Assembly: GCA_025349905.2 (NCBI GenBank)
Contig: MU624870.1
Coordinates: 1-19,571, forward strand
DNA from: Blastocladiella britannica
Lineage: Eukaryota; Blastocladiomycota; Blastocladiomycetes; Blastocladiales; Blastocladiaceae
Length of the DNA stretch: 19,571 nt
Reading direction: 5' to 3'
Shown here: one piece after another, positions 1 to 9,458 of the stretch
Layout: each line of letters opens with the position of its first letter
Position numbering within the stretch: the stretch's first letter is position 1
Notes under the pieces: generated by a model
The model's input: only the letters and a program-made list of their open reading frames with translations
What the model was told of the DNA's origin: nothing
Database searches by the model: none
Translations under genes and position numbers: made by a program

Positions 1-309
1 GCTCTTTGGCGTCGCTTCTTCTTATTGGGCAGGGCGGGCGGGCATCGGGTCATTGGCAAGAGCGTTCAGAGGTCGTGGTGGAGCTAGCCGGGATGGCGGC
101 GCTGGGCGGTGCAGGCGGGGCGGCAATAATTTTGGTCCGAAAAATAAAAAAAGGGCTAATTTAATTAATATTGGGTTTTGACGGCAAGTTGAAAGAGGGG
201 GGATGGCGGTGACAGTGGGTGCCTGGTTCGGGTGCGATGTTCAGCTGCTGCCTTCTTTAAGTCTGCACTCTTCCATTTCGAACAAAATCGGCAATATTTC
301 AATTTTTCA
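1..309. other. intergenic / 5' flank of MFAP1
   Basis: No gene is recognisable here on either strand. The first 120 bases are GC-rich; an AT-rich patch follows around 120-180. The reading frame of the next gene is open upstream to about 232, but that extension has no resemblance to the MFAP1 N-terminus. The stretch is best read as promoter and 5' UTR. I see no clear TATA box. Confidence 0.5.
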
Positions 310-1854
310 ATGTCATCTTCAACGACCGCTCCTCGGAAACAAGTTGGCGCACCCGCACCCAAAGTCCAGCGGTACTGGCGTGGTCGAGCTCCCGGTGCAT
401 CGGGCGACTATCACTCTGACGACGACGAAGAAGACGACGACAACAACGATAACGCGAACGACGACAATAGCAAAAACAATGATGCGAATGGCAACGACCA
501 ATGGACCCGTACCGCCAGCCGATCCCTGGCCGTCGCTTCCAGTAAACCGATTGATTTCAAATCCTCTACTGCTGCTGCCGGGGGCTCCTCAATGAAACCG
601 CAGGCTTTGTACACGACCCTGGATCTGCCGCCGGCCTCGGACTTGACCGCCGACGCTTCTGCCGACCCGCGGTTACGCCGGCTGGCGGCAATGCAGCAGC
701 GCGCTACCGCCGCGGCATTGGCTGAGGGCGACGACGCTGCACGGAGACGGAGACGACACCGAGCCCGCGAGGATTCCGATAGCGACGACACGGATTCTCG
801 GAAACGCGGTGGTCCTGGAATGGAGCGTCCCAATGATGACGATAGTAATGAGGAGGACGATGAAGACGACAATACGGCGATGCTGCCCACCCGCAGTGGC
901 GGCGATGCAGTCGCGGCCCAAGCCGAGCGCCGGCTCTTGTTGCAGCAGCGGTTACTGGAAACATCGCGCGACTCGAATCGATCCGACGAAGATGAGAGCG
1001 ACGATGAAGATGAGGATGACGAAGACGACGACGAGGAAGAGGAAACGCCAGTACCCGCCTTGAATCTCAAACCGCGATTTGTTCCCAAGTACGTGAATGC
1101 CTTCTTTTCGATCATACATACATACATATCATATTCACCCCACCAACCACATTATAGACATTTGCGCACGGCGCCAGAGGCCTCTGCTGCGACCGACCCG
1201 CTCCTAGACGAAGCGGCACGGGCCGCCACCAAGCTGAAACGCCAACAAGAAGCGCGCGCACTGGTGGAGGCCGAGATCAAGCGGCAGTCGTCGCAAGTAT
1301 CGGCGCACGCGCACGAGCTGGCGGCGGTCGACGACGCGGACGACGTGGATCCCGAGGCCGAGTACGGTGCGTGGCGGCTGCGTGAGTTTGCGCGGCTGGA
1401 CCGCGAGCACGCGCTGCGGGTTGAGCACGAGCGCGAGCTGGACGAGCTCGAGCGCCGCCGCAACATGACCGCCGACGAGCGCGCGGCCGAGGCCGAGCAG
1501 GTGGCCCGGGAGCGCCGCGACCAGCAGGCCGCCAAGCCAAAACACAAGTTCATGCAAAAGTACCATCACAAGGGCGCTTTTTACATGGACCGCGACGCGG
1601 ACGTGCTCAAGCGCGACACCAGCGAGGCCACGCCCGATACCTTCAACTACCAGGTGCTGCCCGAGGTGCTGCAGCGCAAGAATTTCGGGCTCTCGGGCCA
1701 GTCCAAGTGGACGCACCTGTCCAAGGAGGACACGTCGAGCAAGGACGCCGCCTGGTTTCAGGAGCGGTCCGTTGTCCAGCGGCAAGAGCGGAAACGGGCC
1801 GGGATGGGCGATCTCGACAGCGACCGGAGCACCAAGCGCCGCCGTGCTGAATGA
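310..1854 (+). CDS. MFAP1: MFAP1 homologue, spliceosomal B-complex protein
   Basis: Microfibrillar-associated protein 1 family (Pfam MFAP1), a nuclear component of the spliceosomal B complex despite its name. Model: 310..1088 joined to 1158..1854, 491 aa. The 69-nt intron begins GTACGTGAAT and ends TTATAG; it is a multiple of three with no stop, so an uninterrupted frame exists, but removing it joins FVPK to HLRT, matching the family's conserved KPxFxxK segment. The N-terminal half is acidic and charged, with a DPRLRRL motif typical of the family (about residue 120). The diagnostic C-terminal block (about residues 385-465) has HKFMQKYHHKGAFYMD, a KRD step, LPEVLQRKNFG, SGQSKWTHL and a DTSSKDAAW end. 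The start at 310 is chosen because the protein then begins MSSSTTAPRK; the in-frame extension to 232 is unlike the family. The C-terminus is basic (KRRR) and could be a nuclear signal. Length is close to the roughly 440 aa of animals. Identification is firm; the exact start is less so. Confidence 0.93.
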   Translation: MSSSTTAPRKQVGAPAPKVQRYWRGRAPGASGDYHSDDDEEDDDNNDNANDDNSKNNDANGNDQWTRTASRSLAVASSKPIDFKSSTAAAGGSSMKPQALYTTLDLPPASDLTADASADPRLRRLAAMQQRATAAALAEGDDAARRRRRHRAREDSDSDDTDSRKRGGPGMERPNDDDSNEEDDEDDNTAMLPTRSGGDAVAAQAERRLLLQQRLLETSRDSNRSDEDESDDEDEDDEDDDEEEETPVPALNLKPRFVPKYVNAFFSIIHTYISYSPHQPHYRHLRTAPEASAATDPLLDEAARAATKLKRQQEARALVEAEIKRQSSQVSAHAHELAAVDDADDVDPEAEYGAWRLREFARLDREHALRVEHERELDELERRRNMTADERAAEAEQVARERRDQQAAKPKHKFMQKYHHKGAFYMDRDADVLKRDTSEATPDTFNYQVLPEVLQRKNFGLSGQSKWTHLSKEDTSSKDAAWFQERSVVQRQERKRAGMGDLDSDRSTKRRRAE

Positions 1855-2176
1855 TATATTTCACGAATCTCATCTATGCTTTTCCCACTCCTTTTTCCCG
1901 TTTGGGTTTTGGTTTTCACATCGCGACTCCACTGTTTCGGCGATAAGCGATGGGAAATCAAAACCACCCAACGGCGCTCACTCAAAACCCCCCCTCTTTT
2001 TTTGACAGTCAATTTTCCCTCGGTATTGCCTCTTTCATATGTAATTTGCTCACACTGGTTCACATATTATACATATATAATTATTGCCCTCGTACTCGGT
2101 TCGTATTCCATTCATTCTAATCCCACAACTTGCAAAATCATTCAAATTGTTTTCCCTCAAAAAAAAATAGTGCCAC
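1855..2176. other. intergenic spacer between MFAP1 and the DUF707 gene
   Basis: 322 bases with no credible coding potential. The stretch is pyrimidine-rich and AT-rich compared with both neighbours. It should hold the MFAP1 3' UTR and the promoter and 5' UTR of the next gene. A TATA-like run lies near 2073-2080 and an A-run sits just before the next ATG. I see no AATAAA. Confidence 0.5.
2073..2080 (+). promoter_or_regulatory. possible TATA-like element
   Basis: An ATATATAA run lies about 100 bases upstream of the ATG at 2177, inside an AT-rich spacer. The position would suit a core promoter with a 5' UTR of about 70 bases. Motif and position are all the support there is. Confidence 0.25.
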
Positions 2177-4038
2177 ATGCCCAACCCGTTCCCACCTCCC
2201 ATAACTCGCGCCAAAGCGACGATCCTAGACTCTTCGAGTGCCGCCACACGGTGGATCACGCGTCACCGAAAAGTGGCACTCCTCACCACCTGCATTGCCG
2301 CCCTAGTGTTATTTCGATCGCTTCTCGTTGCACCCTCGCAAGCAGGTGTGAACCAGCAGGACGGGAAACCCCCGACCCAGGGAGCGCCGTTCCGAGCTCT
2401 GGGGAAAGTCGGTGGCGGGATCTATGACCATGAGACCAAGAATCTCCCCAAATCCCCGTTAGTGGCCGAGGCGGCGGCCCAGAGTGCGGACGACGGGACG
2501 ACGGCCAAAGCTGTCAAGGAGGACGGGGGGAACGAACCGACCAAGAAATCCGCCGCCGCCGCCAAGAAGCAAGCAGCAGCAAATAAGGCTCAACAACCGG
2601 ACAAGAAGAAGAACGCATCCCACAAGAAACAGCGGTCCAAGAAGAAGGAAAAGGGCAAGGAGTCCAAGCAAAAGCAAAAGGTCAAGGACGCTTCGCCGCC
2701 GCCGCCGCCGCCGCCACCGCCTGTGATCCAAGAACTCGACCCTCCGTTCAAGATCGAGGGCGGATTCACCAAGCTCAACCCGTACTTTTCGTTCCTGTCG
2801 CGCGAGCGCGGCAACTTTGACGGCATCAACGGTGGCGAGGCACCGCGAAGTGAGCCGCTGGTGCGCAAGCGCGGACTGCTGGCCATGCCCGTCTCTTTCA
2901 AGGCACAGCGGCAGGTAGCGCCGGTCTTGGCCAAGTTTCGCGACGAAGGATTCGACGTCATGTTCTTCCACTTTGACGATTCCAACTGGTCGGACGTTCC
3001 CGGGTACAAGGAGAGCGTCTCGATTCGCGTCGCGGGCCAGACCAAGTTGTGGTATGCCAAGCGGTTCCTTACCCCCATGGTATGGTCTCTTTCTATTAAC
3101 ATGGCCGTGGTCGTCACCTGAATAACCTCGAATCCAAATAAAAAACAGGTTGTCGAGAACTACGACTACATTTTTCTGTGGGACGACGATGTGGGCATGG
3201 ACGCGGACTGGTCGCCAACCAAGTTCGTGGCCATCATGCAGTACTACAACATCCACGTTGCCCAGCCGTCGCTTCGCTCTGGTGCACGCAAACAGTACCC
3301 GCAGTACAATACCGTGCGTTGGCACCCAGAGATATCCGAGGGAGGGAGCGTTGGGCGGTTCACCCAGTTCATTGAGCTCATGTTCCCCGTCTACAGCCGT
3401 GAGGCATGGCAGAACTGCATTGTATGTCAATCTTTTTTTCTTGGGCCAGAGAAGGTACAGGCAGCTCATGTAAGACATAGTGGGAAACCCTGCCGTATGA
3501 CGGCCGGTCGTACTGGGGCATTGACAATGTGTGGTACCCGCACTGCTCGTCGATCGGGTACTGCCGGTTTGCCGTGATCGATGCGATGCCTGTGGACCAC
3601 CTGAACACGCAGACGCTGACGCAAAGGACGAGCATCAATCTCCGCGAGCTCGGCCGGTACCTGAGCATGTACAAGGAAATCTGCAAGCCGGCGCCGCCCG
3701 AATCACACCGGGTGCCGACGTACCGCGTGTTCAAGATCTGCTTTTACATGGCTCACCACCGTCCCGAGGCATCGTACGGGTCGATTGGCACCATCGAACC
3801 CGAGAAGCACGGTGGGAGCGAGGCCAATGCGCGCAAGTGTGCGGAAGGCGGCAGCTGGGGCGGGATTTCCAACAAGCCGTGGCAAGGCGGGGAAGAGACG
3901 CCCGCGGTGCCGTACCCGTACACGGGTGTCGATACCCGTGGTCCTGTTGGCGGGATCGTGGCCGAGGCAAAGTGGACGGGCGAGGAGTGGGACAAGTGGT
4001 TCGCCGAGAACCGGGCGCTGCTTGCTGCTCAGAGCTGA
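2177..4038 (+). CDS. type II membrane protein with DUF707 (glycosyltransferase-like) domain
   Basis: Model: 2177..3079, 3149..3421, 3481..4038; 577 aa. Introns are 69 nt (GTATGG..ACAG, contains a stop) and 59 nt (GTATGT..ATAG, changes frame). Layout: a short cytosolic tail, one membrane span at about 31-53, a Lys-rich stem at about 100-172, nine prolines at 174-182, then a lumenal DUF707 domain from about 235. Family hallmarks are RGLLAMPV near its start, MFFHFDDSNWSD, QTKLWYAKRFL, and YDYIFLWDDDVG at 306-317; the triple Asp is a candidate DxD metal/nucleotide-sugar site. After the second intron come YWGID and WYPHCSS. DUF707 is best known from plants, where it carries the misleading label 'lysine ketoglutarate reductase trans-splicing related'; its activity is unproven. 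Architecture suggests a Golgi enzyme. The start at 2177 gives the signal-anchor directly. Family assignment is strong; the enzymatic role is inference. Confidence 0.85.
2696..2722. repeat. CCG-rich triplet tract (Pro codons)
   Basis: Nine proline codons in a row, mostly CCG, in the stem of the DUF707 protein between the Lys-rich segment and the catalytic-type domain. It probably works as a stiff spacer. Confidence 0.7.
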
Positions 4039-4070
4039 CGACTCCATTTCGCACTCTTTCAAATCCATCG

Positions 4071-4076
4071 AATAAA
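4071..4076 (+). terminator. AATAAA polyadenylation signal of the DUF707 gene
   Basis: Canonical AATAAA 33 bases after the stop codon at 4038. It lies only 23 bases before the ATG of the next gene (4099), so cleavage 10-30 bases downstream would fall at or inside the PI31 start. Confidence 0.6.
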
Positions 4077-4098
4077 ATCGATTTTTGTGCCCAGGAAT

Positions 4099-5561
4099 AT
4101 GGCGACAACGACGGCAATCCAAACCTTTCGCACCGTGCTTGACCGTGCGACCCATGGGTCCCGGCTCTCGGCACCGTTCGACACTGCGGCCGCGAGCATC
4201 CACGCCAGCATGATCCAAGCCGGCTACACTCTTATCAGCACCACTGTCGAGGACAATGGCGAGCAAGCAGTCTCTGCCTCTGCCTCCTCTGGTATTTGCC
4301 TCTCTATTTATCCAGAGTGCCAAAGAAATAATGTAATGACTGGATCACTTTATATATTCAGAAATCGCGACCCTTGGCTCCGCGTCACCCAACAGTGTTT
4401 GGCCGAACCCGGCATCGCGTGGCGCTGCTTCCTTTGTGTACCAGAAACCCCACGGAACTGGTTCGGGCGGACGGCAGGAGGATCGCGTGCTCGTCAAGGC
4501 GATGGCCATGGGCACAACTGTGGTCGTGCATGCGATGCGGCTCAATAACCCGGACGAGATTGTGGCCTCGTTCACGTTCCCGGTTGCGCAGTTCTTTTTA
4601 CCGGCATCGCTGTACCCTGTCAAGGTACCTGGTGATCGCGAGACGTCGTCGCTGCTCAAACCGGGCGATGAGATTGTTGGTGCGTGGCTCAATCTGGTCC
4701 AAGATGAGCTGATTTCTAAGCTGCGCCCTGGCGTGCCCAAGGAGGCTCTGCGTCCGATGTTCGTTGTTCAGTTCTTTAAGTTTTCCTTCATTTTTGCGTA
4801 TTTACTTGTGCCTAAATAGGAGCATTTCATTGCTGGAATCGACGCGCAGCCAGACGGAAGTTGCGCGCCCACTGCGCCAAGACCCGGAACCGGCTCGACC
4901 GGCGCCGTTTGCTGATCGGCCGGCCCATTTGCCTGGCATGCCATTTGGAGCGCAGTACGTTGCTTGAAAGTGAATTGGTTATTGACCTGCCCAAACTGAC
5001 ATTTGCAATATCATCAGACCACACCCATCGCCCTTCTCGATCGGACATCGTGACCTTGATCCGCTGGGTGGCATGCCGCCCATGATGCCTCCGCCGTTTG
5101 GGGGCCGCGGTGACGCCGGCGGCTACGGTCCATTGGGTGGGTTCCCCTATGGCGGCGGCGATGGCGGCGGGAGTATCATGGGTCCGGGCCACCCGCTCTT
5201 TGGCGGTGACGGAGGAGGTGGTAGTTTCGGTGGTCCTGCCACTGGTCCGTGGGGCGGCGACCAGTACTTGCCTCCGTGCGTCGTACATTTTTTTAAGGAA
5301 AAGACGCTTTGAGACTGACAAACATCATATTTTTTTTTTAGCGGCGCTGTCCCTCCCGGCGCACGGTTTGATCCGATCGGCCCGTTTGTGCCCCCCGGCG
5401 GCGGACCTGGTGGGACTTGGCCGCATGGCGGACCGGGTGGACCCGGCGGCGTCCCAGCGGCAGGCCGTGGGCGTGGGCGTGGCCGCGGAATGCCCGGGTA
5501 CCAATCGGGCGAGCCCGACCCCGATGCGCTGCAGCCGCCGGGCAGCAACATGTACATGTGA
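4099..5561 (+). CDS. PSMF1: PI31-type proteasome regulator
   Basis: Homologue of PI31 (PSMF1; Fub1 in yeast), which binds and modulates the 20S proteasome. Model: 4099..4291, 4362..4758, 4820..4954, 5018..5275, 5342..5561; 400 aa, introns 70, 61, 63 and 66 nt, all phase-consistent. The N-terminal FP-type domain (about 1-190) contains SFVYQKPHG, a basic VLVKAMAMG strand and the YPVKVPGD region. The C-terminal part is Pro/Gly-rich with the family's repeated D-P-L-G / D-P-I-G motifs: HRDLDPLGG near 253 and the highly diagnostic PPGARFDPIGPF just after the last intron. A GR repeat follows. The protein ends in Met-Tyr-Met, fitting the hydrophobic-Tyr-X (HbYX) tail that PI31 inserts into the proteasome alpha ring. 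The least certain splice is the donor at 4759 (GTTCGT); alternatives at 4771 or 4780 would add a few residues. ATG at 4099 is chosen over an upstream GTG. Its 5' UTR must be very short or overlap the preceding gene. Confidence 0.93.
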
Positions 5562-5632
5562 AATGTGTGGTGTGTGTTTTTCTTGTCCAAAAAAACAGAG
5601 CGTGTGTGAATGAAACCTTTTTGTCTACATTT

Positions 5633-6661
5633 TCAGTCGTCCAGCAGCAAGGTGACAGCGGCATCGGTACTGCTGCCACTACTGCTTCTTGCCGACGCCG
5701 ATCGCTCACGGGACGCCATTTCGATATCGGCGCACTCGGCCGCGACCACCCGGGCTCCCCGTGGCGCCACCGCCGCGTCCATCCCGGCGGCAGCAGCGGC
5801 CGGGTCAGGGAACACGAAGTTGGCGTCGGGCGTCGGGTGTCGCGGCGCCATGGACGACGACGATGTGCGATTGGTGGCGGCGGCATGGGCCATCATCAGT
5901 TCGATCGGCGCTCCTCCTGGGGCCACTACATTGCTGCTGCTACTGCTTCCACTGCTGCTGGTGCTTCGGCGGTCTTCGCCGTACACGGGGTGGGTGGTGG
6001 TGCGGTAGCCAATGGCGGGCATGTCGTCGCCTTCGGGCAGCAGCGGCGGCAGCAGGCCACTTTCCCTCGTACCACTACTATTACCAGGAGGACCACTAGC
6101 ACTGCCAGCAGTACCAGTACCACTGAGACTGGATGGCGGCCGCGAAGTGTCGTCCGAGTCGGACATGTCGTCCTCAATGCACACGTAGTTCTCGGGCACC
6201 AGGCCCTGCACGTCGTTGACGGTCCCCAGGAGCCATCTGTTCCATAATTTGGTATCAATACGCTGGCCATTTGATCCAAATTTAACCAAAGAATACCCAG
6301 GGTACTTGCGCTCGTGCACATAAATCAGCTGGCCCTCCACAAACGACAGCTCGGTCGGGTCCTGCGCGTCGAAGTCGTACATGGCGCGGGCATGGCACGG
6401 GAACAAATTGTCAATGTCCGAGGTGGTCGAGGGAGCGGGAGACGTGACCGGGTAGATCCCGTAGTGTAATGGCGACGAGGGCGGGTGCGCAAAGTCGCGC
6501 ACTTTATACGGGGCTGTATATACAACATATTGGGTGAGATTGCCTTTGATTTTGATTCAACAGCACCAATTGTGAAAAAAAAAAATACCAGACGAGGCAA
6601 TGGAGAGCGCCTTGAACCGCGACGTGGTGGTGGATGTTGGGGACAGGACCAACGAGGACAT
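5633..6661 (-). CDS. SH3-domain adaptor, Nbp2/Skb5-like
   Basis: Model on the minus strand: 6661..6589, 6513..6297, 6236..5633; 297 aa; introns 75 nt (GTATTTTT..ACAG) and 60 nt (GTATTC..ACAG). The first exon gives MSSLVLSPTSTT and was missed by simple ORF reading because the frame changes. Residues 64-115 form one SH3 domain: ARAMYDFDAQDPTELSF, an acidic ExLSFxEG turn, the GWLLG tryptophan (restored only when the second intron is removed) and the VPENYV end. Just upstream, VRDFAHPPSSPLHYG resembles the conserved pre-SH3 motif I associate with fungal Nbp2/Skb5 proteins. In yeast Nbp2 bridges the phosphatase Ptc1 to Pbs2 in the HOG pathway and Skb5 binds the kinase Shk1. The C-terminal 180 residues are Ser/Thr/Ala-rich and probably disordered. 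SH3 is certain; the Nbp2/Skb5 assignment rests on the pre-SH3 motif and size and is moderate. The gene is convergent with PI31 (71 bp apart). Confidence 0.8.
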
Positions 6662-6772
6662 AATAATTTTATAACGATCAAGGTTACCAAAGAGAAAAAT
6701 GATGCGCCACAACTCTCACACGCCCAATTTTACGCGAGTAAGCTTTAAGTAGATTTATAGAGTTATTAAAGT
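6662..6772. promoter_or_regulatory. 111-bp divergent (bidirectional) promoter
   Basis: Only 111 bases separate the start codons of the SH3 adaptor (leftward) and the ubiquitin/AN1 gene (rightward). The stretch is AT-rich compared with its flanks. Both promoters and both 5' UTRs must fit here. I see no clear TATA box. This is inference from spacing. Confidence 0.5.
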
Positions 6773-9218
6773 ATGGCCTGCCGCAAGATCGAGTCCCCAC
6801 CTACGCTCTCGTCCGACAAGCACGTCCCATTTCGTGGTGATCCGAACCGGCTCATTACCCTGCAAGTGGGCACTTTAACGGGAAAGGTATTTCATTATTT
6901 CGGATCTGGATTGGACTCGTGCGCACACATACTGGCGACTACCTCGATTAAAATTGATTGACTGTGAGGGTCGGATCCAATGCCAATAGAATTTCTCGGT
7001 GGACGTGTTCCCGACCGACACAATCCACGACATCAAAAAGCTGATTGCGCATGACCACGGCGTGCACCCGGACGCTCAGGCGCTGGTGTTTCGCGGCCGA
7101 CCGATGCGCGACGCCGCCATGGTTTACGAGTACCGCTTGGATACCGGGAACAGGCTGGATCTGGTTCTGCAACTGGCCGGTGGTCATGGGCCCGTTGCCG
7201 CTTCGCTGATGCGGTCGGAATCGCCAGTACCGAACTTACCTCCACTGTCACTCCCGCTTCCGCTTCCACCTCTGCCTTCACCTTCGCGAGCGCAAAATGG
7301 AAGCCACGAGACGGCGGCGGTCTCTGACGAGATAAGGCGGCAAAGGAAGAAACGACGGGGTGGTCACCACCACCACCGAGGCATTCCTGGATCGGCCGAC
7401 ACTGCCCACACCAATGGCGGCAATGATGTTGATGACGACGATGAAAATTATGGACCATCGCGTCGATCACAGCTGTCGACTCCGCCCGATGCCACCAGTG
7501 GCGCCAGCGTCTTGCTCCTGCTGTGCCGCCAGGGCGACGACTTGTACCTCCTGGAACTGATGCTGGCCCACGGCTCCTGCACCGACGTTCGCGCACAGTA
7601 CATTGGCGGACCGGAAATGGCCGCCGATGACGTGGCCGCGATTGTGCGGGCTATGGGAAATGTACCGTCAGGTAACAACGGCAGCAGAATTGGGTCGTCG
7701 TCGAGTGGAGGTGGGATGAGGTTCCCGGCCAACGGCGCAGAGCTCCTGACGGATCACCCTCCAGCTACTGCTGCTGTACGAGGAGGAAAGGCGGGTGATG
7801 GCAGCAGCACGGCCGCGAGCCGGTCGGCGGCGGCAGCGGACCTCGGCTCCCCGGACTTGCGCGAGTTTTTGCAGTCACTGGTGGACCGAGCGTCACTTGC
7901 CGCCGATCTGGGGCCCAACACTCCTTCCATGACAGCGGCGTCGGCGTTGAGCGCGCAGGCGAGCGGTCCGTTGCCGGTTGAGTGGGAGCATACTACGCTG
8001 CGACAAGCACCACAACCAACCCACCGTCCACATGCCTCGCCGTCGTCGCTCCCACCACTACCGATCGCATCGCCGCCACCACCACCAGAGGATGGTATTG
8101 CGGATTGTAGCTGCGCCGATCCCAACAACGACTCACGCGGTGGGGACTATGATGAGCTGACGCTACACCTGTACGACCCGAGCGACCCGATCGAGTACCC
8201 GTCGTACCCGGAATCCCGTGCATCGTCGGCGGCGTCCGTGCGTCACCGTCGCCGGGAAACCGGAGCAAAATCGCCCTCCATATCTTCCTTCTCCTCGTCA
8301 AATGGACGGCAAGCGAGAGCCGTCATGCCGCCGCCGCCGACATGGAACCCTTGTTTTTCCTCCTCTTTGTCATCCCCGGCGTCTTCGCGGCCATCGTCGG
8401 CCGAGTCGCTGGTATCCATCCCCGACGACATTGCGCGCGAATTTGGACTGGGATCGGCCGCCCAAGACCATGGCAGCAAGGGGGAAAGCAAAAGCCGACC
8501 ATCGATCGCGCAGTGGGTCCTTGACGCCATCGAGTCGGCAGCTCCACATCCCGTCGTCGCGTCAATGTCGACACCGACGAAACTGGCGACGGCGCGCGGC
8601 GCGCGGCCCGCGACTGCCATCACGCTGACGCGTATCGGACTAAAGGCAGCGACGGAAGCTGGCATGTTTCTGGCGGCAGCGGTCTCGGCGACGCGGCGCG
8701 TGCAATCCGCGCCGGCCAAGTGTGGTAACAGTAGCACACGATTGCGGCGTGCCCAACAACAGCAACCGTCGTCGTCTCGACCCTTGGTAGCCGGTTCGCC
8801 AATATCACCCGAGGGGATTCGTCTCCCGCGCCTGCAGCAGGCTCCCTCCCCTCGCTCACCGGCGTCTCGGTCTGCAACTCCCCGCCCCTTATCCGCCGCC
8901 GCGGTGCAACATCACCAGCAGCACCTGCTGCTACCGCCGCTGGTCCCGGACTCGGCGCGCCGGGGACTCGCCACGCCTCCTCCCTCGAAAACCGCGCCCC
9001 GACCACGATGCTGCGCACTGGCCGGGTGCTCCAAACGGCTTCGGGGGGCGCTGATCGACTTGGGCGCGCTGCGGTGCAAGTGCGGTGCCGCATTCTGCAC
9101 CGCGCACCGTGGCGCGGCGGCCCACGCGTGCGCGTTTGACTATCGTGGCGCAGAGCGGGAGCGGTTGATCCGAGAGTGCCCAGTGGTGGTGAGGGGAAAG
9201 GTGCCAGGCATGGACTGA
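6773..9218 (+). CDS. ZFAND4: ubiquitin-like plus AN1 zinc-finger protein, ZFAND4-like
   Basis: Model: 6773..6886 joined to 6990..9218; 780 aa; intron 103 nt (GTATTT..ATAG), phase 0. The N-terminal ubiquitin-like fold spans about 27-103: LITLQVGTLTGK before the intron, then FSVDVFPTDTIHDIKKLI and LVLQLAGG, ending in Gly-Gly at 102-103. The splice restores the beta-hairpin TLTGK/NFSVDV, as in human ZFAND4. The last 72 residues hold an AN1 zinc finger with all ligands: C-x4-C, CKC, FCTAHR, then HAC followed by FDYRG. The first pair is spaced by four rather than the usual two residues. Between the domains are about 600 residues rich in Pro, Ser, Thr and Ala, predicted disordered, with one hydrophobic helix-like patch (VLLLLCRQGDDLYLLELML, near 280). 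AN1/ubiquitin-like proteins generally act in p97/ubiquitin pathways; that role is inferred. The long linker has no counterpart I recognise. Confidence 0.88.
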
Positions 9219-9236
9219 GACCTGTTGCGCTTTTTG

Positions 9237-9242
9237 AATAAA
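9237..9242 (+). terminator. AATAAA polyadenylation signal of the ubiquitin/AN1 gene
   Basis: Canonical AATAAA 19 bases after the stop at 9218. A second AATAAA lies at 9341-9346 and could serve as an alternative site. Confidence 0.65.
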
Positions 9243-9458
9243 ACATGAGACAATGCACGCACAAAAATCCAGCATGAAAGGGGGCGCTTTAAAATACATC
9301 AAGTATATATATAGCGATAGCGATACGATGGAGGATGAAGAATAAAAGGGGAAAGCAGGATCTAAGTAATGAATGGAAGCATGATCGGATCAGGAGGTGA
9401 ATGGAAAAAAAAATGGACGATGGGAACAAATGGGAGCAAGAGCAAAAAGCAAAAGGCC

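Noticed and set aside
232..309. N-terminal extension of the MFAP1 frame to an earlier start
   Set aside because: The extra 26 residues are unlike the family and the ATG at 310 gives a family-like start.
411..1127. 238-aa Ser-rich minus-strand ORF opposite MFAP1
   Set aside because: It is the antisense of GAC/GAA-rich acidic coding sequence; long Ser runs arise from that composition alone.
2459..3478. 339-aa minus-strand ORF opposite the DUF707 gene
   Set aside because: It lies over conserved DUF707 codons and runs through both a real exon border and the spacer; no family features.
5417..6247. 276-aa plus-strand ORF across the PI31 and SH3 3' ends
   Set aside because: It overlaps two well-supported genes in other frames and has a His/Arg-rich composition typical of shadows.
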